This document shows positions 43,230 through 56,930 of a stretch of DNA of 64,000 nucleotides, one piece after another. Source of the stretch: Chara braunii (Eukaryota; Streptophyta; Charophyceae; Charales; Characeae); assembly GCA_003427395.1 (NCBI GenBank), contig BFEA01000010.1, positions 4,016,570-4,080,569 on the forward strand, read 5' to 3'. Made by a program: the position numbers and the translations under genes. Below the pieces are notes generated by a model. It had not been told where the DNA came from. It was given only the letters and a program-made list of their open reading frames with translations, and did not search any database. Position 1 is the stretch's first letter, and each line of letters begins with the position of its first letter.

Positions 43230-43455
43230 TGTGTGTGTGTGTGTGTGCGTGGGTGTGATTGTGCATGTGTGTGTATGTGTGTGTGTATGTGTGTGTGTAC
43301 GATTGTATGTGTGTGTGAGTGGCCTCACATGTATTGTCATATCTGCTATACACAACTCCACAAAGAAAAGCATGACTATGTCACGTTGTTTCGTCGCACC
43401 TTCACCGACTGTGTGTGTGGGTGTGCGCGTGTATGTGTATGTGTAGGAGTGAGAG
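42685..43455 (+). repeat. Compound (GT)n tracts alternating with a gatgagcaaaatc module
   Basis: Three or four modules of about 90-110 bp, each with ctacttctatcga-aggatgagcaaaatc and gaatctac, separated by GT-rich runs of varying length. The reverse-complement module with CA-rich runs occupies 54280-56930. Confidence 0.7.
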
Positions 43456-43499
43456 AAAGAGAGAGTAGGTAGGACTCATGAAGGAACGTGAAGAGGAAG

Positions 43500-43690
43500 A
43501 AGAAGAAAAAAAAAAAAAAAAAAAAAGGAAGGATGAAGAAGAAGGCGAAGAAGAAGAAGAAGAAGAAGAAGAAGAAGAAGAAGAAGAAGAAGAAAGGATG
43601 AAAAAGAAATAGGAGAAAAGGAAGAAGAATAAGAACAAGAACAAGAACAAGAAGGAGGAGGAAGAGAAGGAGAAGGGGGAATAGAAGGAG
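43500..43690. repeat. (GAA)n and A-run tract
   Basis: Purine strand with a 22-base A run at about 43506-43526 and a GAA run at 43545-43595. Long Ser/Phe or Glu/Lys frames are artefacts. Confidence 0.9.
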
Positions 43691-45784
43691 AAGATGCAGA
43701 GATTGACGCGCGAGAGAAAATGGGAGATGGGCAAGCGGACAGAGGAAACAACGGTCTGGGGGTTAGCAAAGGTAAGCACTCGAGAGGGAAGCAAAGAGCA
43801 GGAAGAGAGACGGACGTGCAGAGAAGGTTGGAGAAAAGCGGCAAAGGCAAGCTTACCTTGGTCGTGTTGGTCTTGTCCGTTGGCGGCTAGTCGTGTTGTT
43901 TGTCAAGCCATGATCCTGTTTCTTGTTACTGAGAGCGTCCACTCTCCCGTCGTAAACAATAGAATAGGGTAGTGTGCTCCACTTGGCTAATGGAGCACAT
44001 GAATGTGTGTGTGTGTGTGTGTGTACGTGCATATATGTACGTGAGCATGTGTTTGTGTATGTGTGTGTTTGTGAGTGTCTGTGTGTGTGTGAGAGAGAGA
44101 AAGAGAGAGAGTGATGGATCACCCCCCCCAACCGTCGATTGTTTGAGGGAACTGAATGATCGACAATAATGGAAGGGTTGAGGGCAACTCATTCGTTCGT
44201 GGAAATCAGTGGTCACTCATTCATATTGAACGGGGTCAGTGAGTTCGTGTGAGGCGCGTGAAGTTGTCAAGCCTATCATCAGGATTCTGTCAGGGATTGT
44301 AAGAAAGTGATTGTCCTTAGGTTTGTTGTATGGATGGTCGGTCGGGATTAATCGCACCTGAGTACGTCCATTCTTTCTATTGCGAATTGTTGAGACATCT
44401 TGTGTATCTATATGATTGTATCAATATTCCAGCTCAGGGTTTGATTAGCAACAATTGCATGTGTGTACGATTCAGCGACATGCACTGGGTATCTAAGCTC
44501 GTTTTTTGGAACCTACTAAACGTGTGATTGGTCTCGATGGTTTTCGAGAATACGGTGGAGAGCATTTTAGGCGGACTTGCGGTCGATCGCCGGAGAGTAT
44601 TTTAGGTGGCTCAATAGGAGGAGAGTATATTTTGGGGGGTGTCCATGAAATCGTTGTGAGTGAGAGTGTAACTAGTGTATTGCCCTCATAATTCTGTGCT
44701 TGGCTTCTTTTTGGAGAAGACGGGAAATGTGTGTCTGAAATTCAAAGGTTGTCACAATTATGATGTATCTGGACACTTGTGTGCATTCCGCATTCACGTA
44801 TCCAGAAGTTTTGTTTGGCTGTCACGGACTGTCGACCCGGAACACAACGCGCCCTCTATATGACTGCACCGGACAAGAAAGATAGCCTGTATACATTAAT
44901 TTTTATTGTAATTGTCGTTATTATTATTCTTATCCTTATTCTTATATTATTATTATTAAAATTACTATTATTATTATTATTATTATTACTACCGTACTTT
45001 AATCGTGGCTAGGAATACGATTTTGTACAATTAGAAAGTCGAAAAGGAGAGATAGGGGCAAAGATGCGTAAAGAAGTGGAAGAACCAGGGGCGGCGTGGA
45101 AAACAGATGCTTGCTGAAAGGGAAGAAGATGAGGGTGCATTTGTTTCCACGTTGTGGGGCAAAGATGCATAAAGAAGTGGAGTAGAGGGATGAAAGTGAC
45201 CTACCTAATTGGTGTGTCTGCGTCATCCACGATCAGAGAGAGAAAGAGAGGGTAGGATAAGAGGAGGAAACGAAGGAAATAGCAAGATTAATACTTACCT
45301 GTTAGCTGCGCATGCACCAAATCACGATTGTTGAAGGCTGAAGGTGAGCATGTTTGTATATTTGTGTGTCTGTGTGTGTGTAAGGGAAGGTGAAAGAACA
45401 TACCTGAAGTATGTTGGTCGTCATCATTTGATGATGATGTCACGTAGATTGGTCTCGAACTTCGATGTGATCCAGTTGCATAAATAAAGATAAATGTGGA
45501 TGGGTTTAGTCAGTAGGAGCGACGTTAGATATTTTGTTGGTGTGGCCAGAGAGCGTCGACATTGATATTTGGAGTCATTGTACATCTCTTATTTGGATGG
45601 TATCTTGGTGAATCGAGTTTTTTGCTCGGCACATAACTATCCGAGCGACTTCGTGATTTTGGAACTTCGGTTTTTGTCTATCGCCCTCGCTCATATTTCC
45701 GACATTATTGCATCTCCAATGAATCTGACCCACTATACCTGGCAGATTCATGTAATGATAGTCGAATTACTGTAGCATTGATGA
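43691..45784. other. No recognisable gene; several short repeats
   Basis: Contains a GT run (44003-44090), an ATT microsatellite (44915-44992), and a local duplication of ggcaaagatgc-taaagaagtgg (45056 and 45160). The frames at 44506-44691 and 45569-45775 have no recognisable domain. Confidence 0.45.
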
Positions 45785-45960
45785 TCACCCCGTTGTCGTG
45801 CGCGGCAGTCCCGCGCCCTGAAGGGGAGCGTTGAACCTCACGGTCGTGTCACGCAGGATGTTTTGTCTGAAAAGAATCCGTCACCACTCCGACCGTGCGC
45901 GTGTGCTATACCTCTCACGACGCCCTGCGACAGGTCGGGACGTCGCGAGGTACAACTTCC

Positions 45961-46027
45961 CTCTACCCAAGGGGCTTTCACCACCTTTAGGTAGGCGTAT
46001 CCCTGCTGAGCTACCGACCCACGTGCG
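45961..46027 (-). repeat. tRNA-like (SINE-type) segment, right arm
   Basis: Reverse-complement copy of 10022-10086. Box A (cggtagctcagcaggg on the minus strand) is intact and box B has decayed. Confidence 0.5.
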
Positions 46028-46397
46028 AAGGCTTTTACATGCCAACGTAGAGGTAGGTCGGTCGAGGGTGTTTGCTCGATTGTTGTAGCACAAAATAGGT
46101 TACGCGAGGTAAGACGCCTACAACCGACCCGTTAGATATCCAGGTCGAACTTTCAGACGTTTGTCTATTCCCGCTTCTACTTCCAAAACATATTATTCTA
46201 CTAGCCACTATGATCAAAGTATCAATCAAACCATATCACTACCAAGGACATTCTATTCTACTTGACATATGACTGAACATCAGATTGTATAGAAGTTATA
46301 TAGGACTGATAATGAATATAGAGGTGTTACCGCTGAGAACCCTTTCGACTTTCACAAGTGCTATGTGTCCAAGACTCTTCAACAGATCAGGTACAGT

Positions 46398-46604
46398 TCA
46401 ATCCCCAAAACACGCACAAAACAGACATGCACAAAACATGCAAGGACAGTTCACATGCCATGCACTAATGGTGTCAACCATCAATCCACACCTCAGACGT
46501 TGTCCCTCACGTCCCAAACCATGTATGACAGCTCTATCTTTCCTTAGATGTAAGTCAACCCCCGTACATTTCTTCAAAGGACCCTTGAGAGTGACCAGAA
46601 CCAT
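46398..46604 (-). pseudogene. Retroelement zinc-knuckle-like fragment, right-arm copy
   Basis: Mirror of 9427-9650. It encodes a short frame with RLRCGLMVDTISAWHVNC then a Cys-rich tail. No start context or partner domain is visible. It is too short for a gene and is taken as a fossil of a LINE or LTR element caught in the inverted repeat. Confidence 0.4.
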
Positions 46605-47224
46605 TTAGGCAATGACCACAGGTGACAGTTTAAGTTGAATCGGCAACGACCGACCTATTATCGAGAGATAACAGAAAATTGACCCCTTTATGTAGGACTT
46701 CTCCTTCAATTGCAGTAGATTAAAACAGAGACCTGCACACACACAGGTCAACAAAGATTCAACACCCCCACTTGATTTCCCACTTATTGATATCTAAGGG
46801 TCAAACCCTTAAATCTGGTCTGTGAGCTTTGGGATCAACAACCCAAAGTCTACTAACCGCTTAGCTTCTACCTACCCTATGTCGTCTGTCACTCTTCCTC
46901 ATTTTGTTCAAGGAGTCTCTTGTCTATGTCCTAAGTTGTCTTAGGAAACTCCTATTTCCTCTACTATCCGTCCTCGCATTTTCTCTCTTGTAGATAAGCA
47001 CTCCCTTTGGTGCTTACGCGGTAATCTAGCTGAGATCAACTCATGTCATTGGCGGTTTCTCCCTTAGGAGTCTTTTAATGAACTGAGTCTACGAGGAGCT
47101 TCTTCTTTTCTAATTCTTTTTCCCCGCGGTACTTGCCCTTTTATTCGGCTACTTTTAGGACACCTGGAGTCACTCCCACTTAAGCACTCTTTTGTCCTTT
47201 CTCTTCTTCTTGTCCTGACATACG

Positions 47225-48446
47225 CAAGTAGCGGGTTGACTCACCCGGGAATCTTCCACTTCTTGATCAATTCCAGACAGTCGATTAGTCAAAGAAGTAG
47301 TCGAATAGCCCCACGGGAGCACTCAACCATTCTTCAAAGTCCATACAGTCATTATGCAATCAATTATCTCACACAATCTTATACGGGTGACCGGATAACT
47401 CATATGAAAGTATCCTTTTATTAGTTAAGCAGGTAGTTCGGAGGTCCTGGTCGAACCATCTCAACACTTGACTCAACTTTCAGAAAAACACTCCAGATCT
47501 AGGTGTCAGTACGGAATTCAAGTTAGTAATAGGCGGTCTTCACAGAAGCCTCTTATTACTCCTTGATTAAAACCCAGCCTATCCTCAAAAGGTGTAATAA
47601 GATGACCTCACGGAAGTCACCCTACTACTTCCTCAGAGTCGAACGAGCTAGGATTATGTTAACGACCTCAGGCAAACACCAGATCCTCCCTTTGCTGGAG
47701 TATCTTATTAGACTTGTTAAGATAGAGTCAAGCAAGCAATAGGATGACCCTACGGGAGCCTCCCATTTCCTGCTTCAACGTTAAATAAATAGGTCTTTAA
47801 CATTTAGTCATACCCTCCATCAGTCATAGCCAAACAAGTAGTAGGATTACTCACCCTGGAGTCTCCCTCTACTGTCTAAAGACAATCACCTCATTCCTTT
47901 CCCCCGTTAGTTGATCCCCAGATCAAACAAGTATTATGATAACCCTCCCGGGAGTCACCCTACTACCAGTTTGATGTGTAGGAGATCAGTGGAAATGACT
48001 CTTAGTTGAGTTGTCCTGATCGTTTATCTATCTTAACTATGTATTGTAAATGAGCAAAAGGTATGTCCACTCACACGGAAAGTCGGACAGATCATTCTAG
48101 ACTTAGGAGTTTGTGTACTCACTAGGCGAGTACTTGATTCCTTTCAGAGTCTGGTCGGATCTGTGATAGGAGAGCCCCACGGGAGTCTCCTACTACCTTT
48201 GCTTTTATTAGTCGTTGAAGATATGTACCCCACGGGAGTACCGGATTAGTTCTTAGATCTAACCTGTAAGGTAATAAGAAAACTGCACGACAGCTTCCCG
48301 TTACCAACGTCGAATTCAGATAGGTACCCCTGCCAAACGTCAATTAGTCAGGAGGATGGCAGGGTAATTCGCACGACGAGTATCCTATCATCTGCCTTGG
48401 TCGTTCCATGCAGGCAGCGTGACCCCGTGGGGGCCTCCATCACATT
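47225..48446 (-). repeat. Hairpin array, family B, right arm
   Basis: Reverse-complement copy of the array at 7584-8777. The hairpin matching 8386-8418 lies at 47595-47627 with identical stems. In the hairpin matching 7941-7966 a C-to-G change in the right stem is accommodated by moving a bulge, so eight pairs remain. In the hairpin matching 8675-8700 a G-T pair has become G-C. Confidence 0.65.
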
Positions 48447-49173
48447 GTCTTTGCTTCTTCAAAACCAAGCATACTAGGTTCCTTCTCGGTTCTTCCTAGG
48501 TTTCTTCCTTCCTTCAGGGAAGATTCTTACTTCAATCATATAATTCTTTCTCTTTTGATACGCTTAATTCTGAAGAAAACACGACCAATAGATCATGTAG
48601 TCATACATGCAATCCAATAGATGGTTGTAGCCTATAAGGGTATATGGAAAAGGAGTGAGTCATGCGTACCTTATGGTTCACTGCCTCCAGAGTTTCTCCT
48701 GAACTCCGGCAGAGCTCCCACAATCGCCCTGTTTTGTCTCTGTTTACTTGGTCACCTTTTTTCCACAGAGTAGACTTTCTCAATTTAGAGAGGTCATACT
48801 ATTTTGGATAGTTTGAGAAAACATAGGGAACTGAGGGGATCAGATCACGGGAGAATGGAGAAGGATGGAGGAGGTAGGCTCCGACACACGGTGACGATGT
48901 CCTTTCTCCTCTCCAACGCCCCACACCTCTTCCAATCTGACCTTCCCAGCCACCTTTGTTGTCAATCAACAAGGAACAGTAATCATAGTAATATATTTGG
49001 ACAGGTGTGGAGAAAAGGTGAACGAGGGGATTAGATTAAGGGAGAATGAAGAAGGATGGAGGAGGCAGGCTCCGTCACACGGTGACGATGTCTCCCTTCT
49101 CCCCAATGCCCCGCATTCTCCTCCTCTCTGACCCTTGCTTATTTCTTGATGTTTCAATAGTGAAACAATAACC

Positions 49174-49215
<42 letters not shown>

Positions 49216-49864
49216 ATTATTATTATTATCGGTAACACCCTGTCAAATATTTTGAATAACTTTTCAATGAGCAAGCAATCAAAGAAAAGGGGAAAAAATA
49301 TCTTATCGATGTACCACTTGTCAGAAATCTTCCTCCATTTCCACTTCCTTCTACCCTTTTGCTTTAATCTCACAGTCCTGGGTATAGTCTCCCTCTCGCT
49401 GCTCTGCACGCCTGCTTTTTAGAACCATGTGTGAGTATGCTTGTTACCTAGCTTGCCTGCAAGACTGTGCGGGCGCATGCTTGCTGCCCTGCATACCCAG
49501 CCGTTGCCCGGTAATGGCCCACTGTTCGGCTGCGGCACACGCCACTCTGCTCCTGCGAGAGAGTGTGGTGTCAATGTTGCTTTCTCTACGGTCAGCTGCC
49601 ATTCTGTGATATGTCAGCCTCATGCAGCACGTGCCCAAGGTGCAACTACCCACGTCCCGGGGCCAGCTGCCTAATGCAACTGCCTCCTTTGGAAGGACCC
49701 TGGGTGAGGCTCAGACTGCACTTCACCTGCAACGACTGTCTGGTGCATACGTCGGAAAGGTTGAGGTAACTTACGGTAAGTATCCCTTATGGATATTCAT
49801 GTCCGCCTTTACTTAGGGCGGGCACGTGGCTTGTTCGGATCACAAGCTACTGAAGCAATGAGCA

Positions 49865-50913
49865 ATAATAATAATAATGATAGTAATAAATAATAACGAT
49901 AATAGTGATAATAATAGTGATAATAACGACAATGCAAGGAAGTGGGCAGCCCTATTTAGTCCAGTCAACAGTACACAGTCTCAGTCGTCCCTTCATCAAA
50001 CCCGTAAGTACCACGCAGGACTGCGTCCATCCCGGTTTCTCTATCGCAGCCTGTCCGGTTGTCGGTGTTTGTCTGTCTGTTTTGTCTTGTCTGATTGCCT
50101 GTGTCTGTTTGAATGTTTGTCTGTTTTTTCTTACTCTACTTCAGTGTACAGTACCTCTGCGCGCTCGGACCCTTAACCTGTCTCTCAAAAGTCAAATGCC
50201 CGTTTGTCACTGGTCCGTGTAGCCTTCGGGTCTCGAATCGTAGGTCTGTCTCGTAGGGGTCAAGGTCATAGTTGTTACAGACCCGGAAGGTCAAGGTTGC
50301 AGTTGCTACCGTGATCGAAGCAGACCACAGGCCAGTGGGCAAGTGGTACGGTCCACCTAAGTTGAGTCAGCGGTGCCCAGTCCCAGTCTGACTTATCTCA
50401 GACCGCAAGTACTACGTGGGACTGTATATACTCAGGGTCGGTGGAGACGAGGCAAACCAGCAGCGAACAGAAATATAGGTCTAGAGGCCGCGTCCAGCCA
50501 TTCATTCATTTGCTGCGTGAGCCACGCGGAAGCGCTGTCTAAGTGTCATGTGCGAAGAGGTCTGCAGTTGTCCGAAACCGAAGTGGTTGAAGAGGCTGCG
50601 CAGCCATAGCCAGCAGGGTTGAGCGGCCATGGTCGAGTCAGCGTGCGGGCGAGTGTATATGAGTCAACGTGCAAGCGTGTTGGATATCGAAGATGAATCA
50701 GTTACGTGAGTGTGAGCAAGCAAAGCAAGGCTTAGTGACAAACAGAGAGTTGTACAGGTACTAAGTGCCATAGCCTTTTGAAGTGAGCTTGTATTTGGAC
50801 TGTGTTCTTGGTCGACGTATCATTGAGTCTTTCGAGCTGTCGCTTCTGGCAGGTGTGGTATGCCATCTGTTTAAATGCGTGTGAAGTAAGAAAGAAGTCG
50901 AGTTTGGTTGCCA

Positions 50914-50968
<55 letters not shown>

Positions 50969-52569
50969 GTAAAAATAATAAGAAGAAATTATAAAATGCA
51001 AGGAAGATGGCGAACTTCAAACAGTATCATACACATGTGACCAGATAGTCGTGACCTCGAATCAACAGCAGACTCGTATCACGAGTTTCACCGAATAAGA
51101 GCACAACAAAAGCTCATAATTGACAATGTTGGAACAGTCTCATCATTAATCATAGAACCAATGTCGTCATCCCATCGGGCGCTTAGCGCCCAGATTACAA
51201 TTGGCAGATCCTATCTAGCCTATCTACCATGCCGCAAGTGACGTCAACAGCTCCCCGAAGTACGGGCAGACCTCGGCCAAATTGTCGTTCGCCTCTAACA
51301 CCAGGTAGGTATCTCGTGTTACCCACAACCTCGATTCCCCATACACAGATGCCACATACACCTAAGGACCACCGTGCGTCCTATCCAGCTACAAACAGAC
51401 AAACCCGGCTATGAATGTTTGTTAACCCTCTGTTCACAATCTGTGTTTAGCTCGTGTACGCCTCCGACTTTGTCTGTCTATTCATGTATGTCTGTTACTG
51501 TAACTCCTCGTATGTCGCTGTCTGTTTGTTTTCTCTGTTATTCGTCACGTTTTGTCAGCTTTTGTCTTTCTTTCAGTTGCTGTTTATTTCTGTTCCTTAT
51601 CTGTTTGCTTCAGTATTTCACATCTGTTTGTGTCTGGTTGTCTGTGAAGTGACACTTATTATTCTATATCTGAACCAATATTGTCTTATTAGCAATAGTG
51701 AATACAGATCCAGGGCTAGACCCCTTGTCCTAACTTTACCCATGTTCAATATCTCGAGAGTTGACCCCGTGACGGTTGGTAGGTTGTCGTAGGGTCCATA
51801 GTTAGCATAGGTTTGATCTGTTGATCTGTCGAGTAGGAGTCTCAGTCGGTCTAGAAGTCGTGGTTGTAGTTTTCTCGAAGAATCAAGATTGTAGCTGCTA
51901 CAGTATCAAAAGGCCAAGTCTATGGCCTTCCAGAAAGTCCGAGTAGTGGCTTTTCAAAGTAGCCCATGTTTAGGGTGAGGTAAGTGGGCAAGTGGTGGAA
52001 TCTACCCGTGCCGAGTCAACAGTTTTAGTCCCCAGTCAGTCCTGGTTCAATCAAACAAGTACCGCATGAAACTTTGTGCATTACGGGCATGGGAAAGGGT
52101 CAGACCAACGAGCTGCAGAAGTATAAATCAAGAGGCAGCGCTTGGCCATTCATTCTTTCCTGCGAGAGCCGTGCGGAAGTGCTGCCATAAGCTACTTGAG
52201 CGAGGTGGTCTGTAATGAGCCCGAAGACGAAGTCGGCGAAAGAGAAACTTAGCCATAGCTATAGGGTAATAATGGTCATAGCAGCCATAGTCGTGGCTAG
52301 AGTTCAGAGTGTGAGTGCGTGTGTGTGTTCAGAGTATCATGCACGGGATATCCAAAACGATCCCGAGTATGTGAGCGGAGAGAGTTATGTGAGCGTTAAT
52401 TTGCAGTAATCATTGAAGTGAGCCTGAATCTGAATTGCGTTCTCGGTTTCCATATCGTTGAGATCTGAGTGGGCGCTTGTCGCCATTTTTGTTGCGCACA
52501 TATTCGCATGCATGAGAAATGCGAATGAAAGCAAGTCTGATTTTCATTAATAATAATAATAATAATGAC

Positions 52570-52614
<45 letters not shown>

Positions 52615-53340
52615 GATAATAATAATAATAATGTCAATCAGTCGATGAAGATGAGCAATAGCAAACTTCAACAATCAAACAGGATCATATATACAAGACC
52701 AGATTGTCGTGATCTTGACCCAACAACAGAATTGCATCACGAACTCTCACCAAATAAGAAGACCCCAAGAACTCATATTTGACAATGCTGGTAAAGTTTC
52801 ATCATTATCATCAATGAAGAACCAAAGTTGATATCCTATCTGGCGCTCGGCGCCCAGATTACAAATGGCAGATCCTATCTAGCCTAGACTACACTGCCGC
52901 ATGATGACGACAACAGTTTTATCAAAGTACGAGCAGATAGCGGCCAATGCCGCACGCTTCCATCACCAGGTATGTCTCTCGCATCACTCACAGCCTCGTT
53001 CCCCAACACACATATGCCACATGCACCCAAGGACCATCGTGCGTCCTATCGAGCTATAGGCAGACAAACCCGGCTAGGGATGCCTGCTATCCCCCTGCCC
53101 ACAGCCTGGTGTTCAACCTGTGTATGCTTCAGGCTCTGTCTGTATGTTCATGTATGTTTGTTTTCTGTTCGTTTCGTCTGTATCTGTATGTCTGACTGAC
53201 TGTGTCTGTTAGTCTAATGGTTTGTCTGTGTTATGTTTGTCTGCCTAGTTGCCTTGTGTCTTCCGGTCTGCTTGGTCGCCTGTCAGTCCCAGTACTTCAT
53301 ATCTGTCTGTTTGTGTTTGTTTTTGTTTGCTTGTCTGGGT
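49865..53340 (-). repeat. Tandem 1.5-kb units, right arm
   Basis: Mirror of 2835-6215 with the same two full units and one partial unit. ATT runs are at 49865-49932, 50918-50972 and 52546-52634. Confidence 0.7.
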
Positions 53341-53374
53341 TGTTTGTATGCCTGTTTGGCCTTGTTTGTCTGTG

Positions 53375-53375
<1 letters not shown>

Positions 53376-53438
<63 letters not shown>

Positions 53439-53441
53439 NCN

Positions 53442-53512
<71 letters not shown>
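53376..53512. repeat. Compound (TC)n(CA)n microsatellite with two ambiguous bases
   Basis: A TC run to 53438, N at 53439 and 53441, then a CA run. It corresponds to the GT run and gap at 2508-2834. Confidence 0.95.
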
Positions 53513-53518
<6 letters not shown>

Positions 53519-53914
53519 GTGGTCATGTTTACAAGGTCACATTACTGGAACAATCCGAACGTTTTTTTACGGGCGATGACTACGAGGAATCATGCAGACT
53601 AAGAGTGACGAGAGGCTTGACTTTCATCGGCTTGCTTAGCAGGCCCGACACTACACCCGGCCTTTCGTTTTGATAACTACAAGTAGGAACGGGCAACATC
53701 AACACAAATGTGATAAGGGAGCGAACACTTTAGTGAAGATGAGATAAACACTTTCCTCGAAGGAAGCGAAATAATAGTAATCGTGATCGAGATCAGAACG
53801 ACCATGGTAATTCGAAGGATCAGGAAGAATACGATTTGCCAGGCAGCGGAACTCGATATCCTTGATTGCATAGATCATTCTGATGTCGAAGAACAAAAGT
53901 CTATCTTAATAAGG

Positions 53915-54277
53915 CCAAGATTGTTGCTACGTCATCACTGCGCTCTCCAGACGCGTATTTCATTCCTATTTTCATCCCTCTTCTACTTTTCTCCTCACCT
54001 CCATCCCTCGGTCAACTTTTCTTCTTTCTCTTCCATGTTTGTCCATTCCCCCTCGTCACCACCCTTTATCTCCTTTGGCCATAACACTAACGGTATCTGA
54101 TTCTTAGCCCCGACTAGATTCAGAGCAGAAAAATGATGATCAAAGCGCGGTGAGAGACACTCGATACCTATGCAAAGAGGGCACTATGACCGGAATTAAG
54201 TTACGGGATCGCCGGTATAATGGAGGTCATAGTTACACTACAAAAGGCATGTGCGAGGAAGCTCAAGTTCGTGGTCT

Positions 54278-54279
<2 letters not shown>
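53915..54279. other. No recognisable gene outside right arm
   Basis: C/T-rich stretch with no counterpart at the left outer edge. Confidence 0.4.
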
Positions 54280-54340
<61 letters not shown>

Positions 54341-56930
54341 GCATACGCATACACACTCACACATGCACGCAACCAATCAAACCAGCGTGACTGCATATTG
54401 CTGTCTTGTTCTTGCGGTGGATTCACCCTCTATTGTTCATGCTTTCGATGAAGTAGATTGAGACTCGTCGCGAGATAGTCTCGCTTACATACATGTATAC
54501 ACACCCACACACACACACAAGTAGTAGTAGCGTATATATCTCGTGTTCTAGCGGTAGATCGTCTCAGCGTTGCTCATCCCATCTATGGAAGTGCCACACC
54601 TTTAGTCACGCGATTCACGCATTCATTCGTGCACACTCACACATATACGCATACATTCATATGTAATCAAGCAAACAAGTATGGATGCGTAAATTTTTCA
54701 TGTTCCATCCGTAGATTCATCGTCTTTGCTCATCCCGTCGCCTAGGAGTAGCACGAGGACAGCCCGTGCGGTTGGAGCTCACATGCGCACACTCTTACAC
54801 TGAATGGACAAGTGTGGCAATGTATATCTCCACATCCTATCGGAAGGTTCATCTGATCCTGCTCATCCGATCGACGGAGGCGGCACGAGGCCAACTTTGA
54901 GGTTCGAAACTTATCTGTTGGTCGGCGCCGTGCTCATCCTATTTCGTCGGAAAACCCTCTCTCTTTCTTTTCTCGTAATCTTACGTACTTCCTGATCTTG
55001 CTCTCACTCCCTCGGCCTTTTGTATGGGCAACGGCCTAGGCCAGGAACACAGTGTACATACATCATCGAATATTGCAAAACAGGGCCGACCCCCGACAAT
55101 CACGAGTTGGTCATAGTGAGAGTCGTTCGTATCGTGCTTGAAAAAAAGGTCGACCATGAATAATAATCACTCCCTCGTTACGCATGTGATCATGATTTCA
55201 ATTCCTGTTTTTCATGTATTAGTTTGGGAAATTAGATTAGTAATATATGAGAATAATAATATGACGGAAGAAAAAAAACAACATTTTTAGCTCCAATAAC
55301 GATAATAATAAGGATAATTAATAATAAAAATAATAACGAAAAAAGACTTACCTCAAAAAAGTTCGTACCTTTTCTCCTTCTCCTCTTTGTCCTTCTTCCT
55401 GATACTCCCTCCTTCTTTTCATACTCCTTTTCCCTTCCTTACTTCCCTCTCCTCCTCTTCACTTGTCTTTTCTCTTTGATCAGCCCTTATCACAAATGGT
55501 CCACGTCTTTCTGGTCAGGCGTCGCTCAGAAAGGTGGGTGTGATATTCTCAGCGACAACCCCCTTTTTCTCTTTTCTCAACTCCCAATCTCCCCTCTTTC
55601 TTTCTCCGTCTTCCTCCTTCCTCCTCCTGCTTTGAGTGCTTTTAGTGAGTGCGAATATCATAACAAGCCACAACTGCTCTCCCTGAGACCTTTGGGATGA
55701 GTGTGCTGAGAGTTGGTGACAGCAACAGGTAAGTCACCTTCACCCTTCCTCTCTTCTCCTTCATCTTCTCCTTCTTCTTTCTTTCCCTACTACTACTTAT
55801 CCTTCTCCTCCTTTTCTTGCGTACTCTTTCTCCATGCTATCACCTTCCTTCCCCTGCGCACTTCCTCCTTCTGCATCGTAATGGTACAGCCTAGAAAAAA
55901 AAACGATCTCTCTCACATAGTATAGAATAGCGCAGTGGAAGGCTAATATACCAATGATCCACCCAATCAATATCGCAATGCAAATCAAACACACATTATC
56001 ATCATCATATGATGTGAAAAGGTATGGCGCCCTCACAGGAAGAACGCCCCTGTTCCAAGCATACTCAAATGAAGAAGAGGGGAATCAGACGAAGAAGAGA
56101 GGGAAGATGGGAATGTTGTTAACATCAAGTCTTCGATACAGGTTACAATGACCCCCTCGCCCAATGTCTCAATCCCAATGTCGAATCTGAATCCAAATGT
56201 CGTCAAGTCCCAAAGTCACAAATCCCTCTCTCTCTTACACATACACTCACTCACACATACACATACATAGATGGCAATCCAGCGGAAGAGCCGGGCGAAA
56301 GCTCGATAATGGCCGAGTGCGAATAGCAGTGTACACTCCCATGTTATGACGGGAGGTTCACTCGATTTGGCTCCCCCTCTTGACGGGAGTATCACGAGGT
56401 TAGTTGCGACACACTTACTCAATCGCACACACACATACTAATCACATACGCACACGTGCATGCATACACATATGCCCGCATATACACTCGCACCCACGTG
56501 TTGTAGCGATCATTTCCGTAAACTAGCGGTAGGTTCATGCGACATATCTCATCCTATCGATGGCGGTAGCGTGAAGTTCAGTGCGAGATTCACTCATTCA
56601 CACACACACATTAATGACGATCCCATTAGCGAACCATGGTGAAGGCACGACAACGGGTTAACGCATGTCGCGATGTTTATTTCCACGTTGTAGTAGAAGA
56701 TTCATTCGATTTCGGTCTTCCATACCAATGGTAGTAGCGCAAGGCTTGCCGCGTGTTTTGTTTACACCCTCTCTCACACACACACCCGAACACACACTCG
56801 TACTCACATACACACACATGCATACCCCATGGTAATGTATACTTCCACGATGTGGGGCTAGATTCATTAGATTTCATTTTAACCTTCGACGGGGGTAGTA
56901 TGTAGCGTACAGTCAATCACGGGTTGGAGA
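54280..56930 (-). repeat. CA-rich tracts alternating with the gatgagca module (minus orientation); CT-rich middle
   Basis: CA runs at 54283-54336, 54500-54520 and several from 56230 to 56820 alternate with words such as tgctcatcc-atcgacgg, ttcatc-gat and tatctccac, the complement of the module at 42685-43455. Between 55340 and 55900 lies an unrelated C/T-rich stretch without a gene. Confidence 0.6.

Larger units (their letters stand above)
45785..53914 (-). repeat. Right arm of giant inverted repeat (about 8.1 kb)
   Basis: Reverse complement of 2112-10320, collinear throughout. Differences are scattered substitutions, microsatellite length changes, and one tandem duplication near 10121-10265 that exists only in the left arm. 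This shows the two arms have evolved independently for some time, which argues against an assembly artefact that copied one arm. Confidence 0.85.

Noticed and set aside
2112-53914. Polinton/Maverick or giant virus insertion as the explanation of the long inverted repeat
   Set aside because: No DNA polymerase B, capsid, packaging ATPase or retroviral-type integrase was recognised. The interior is filled with unrelated retroelements and satellites.
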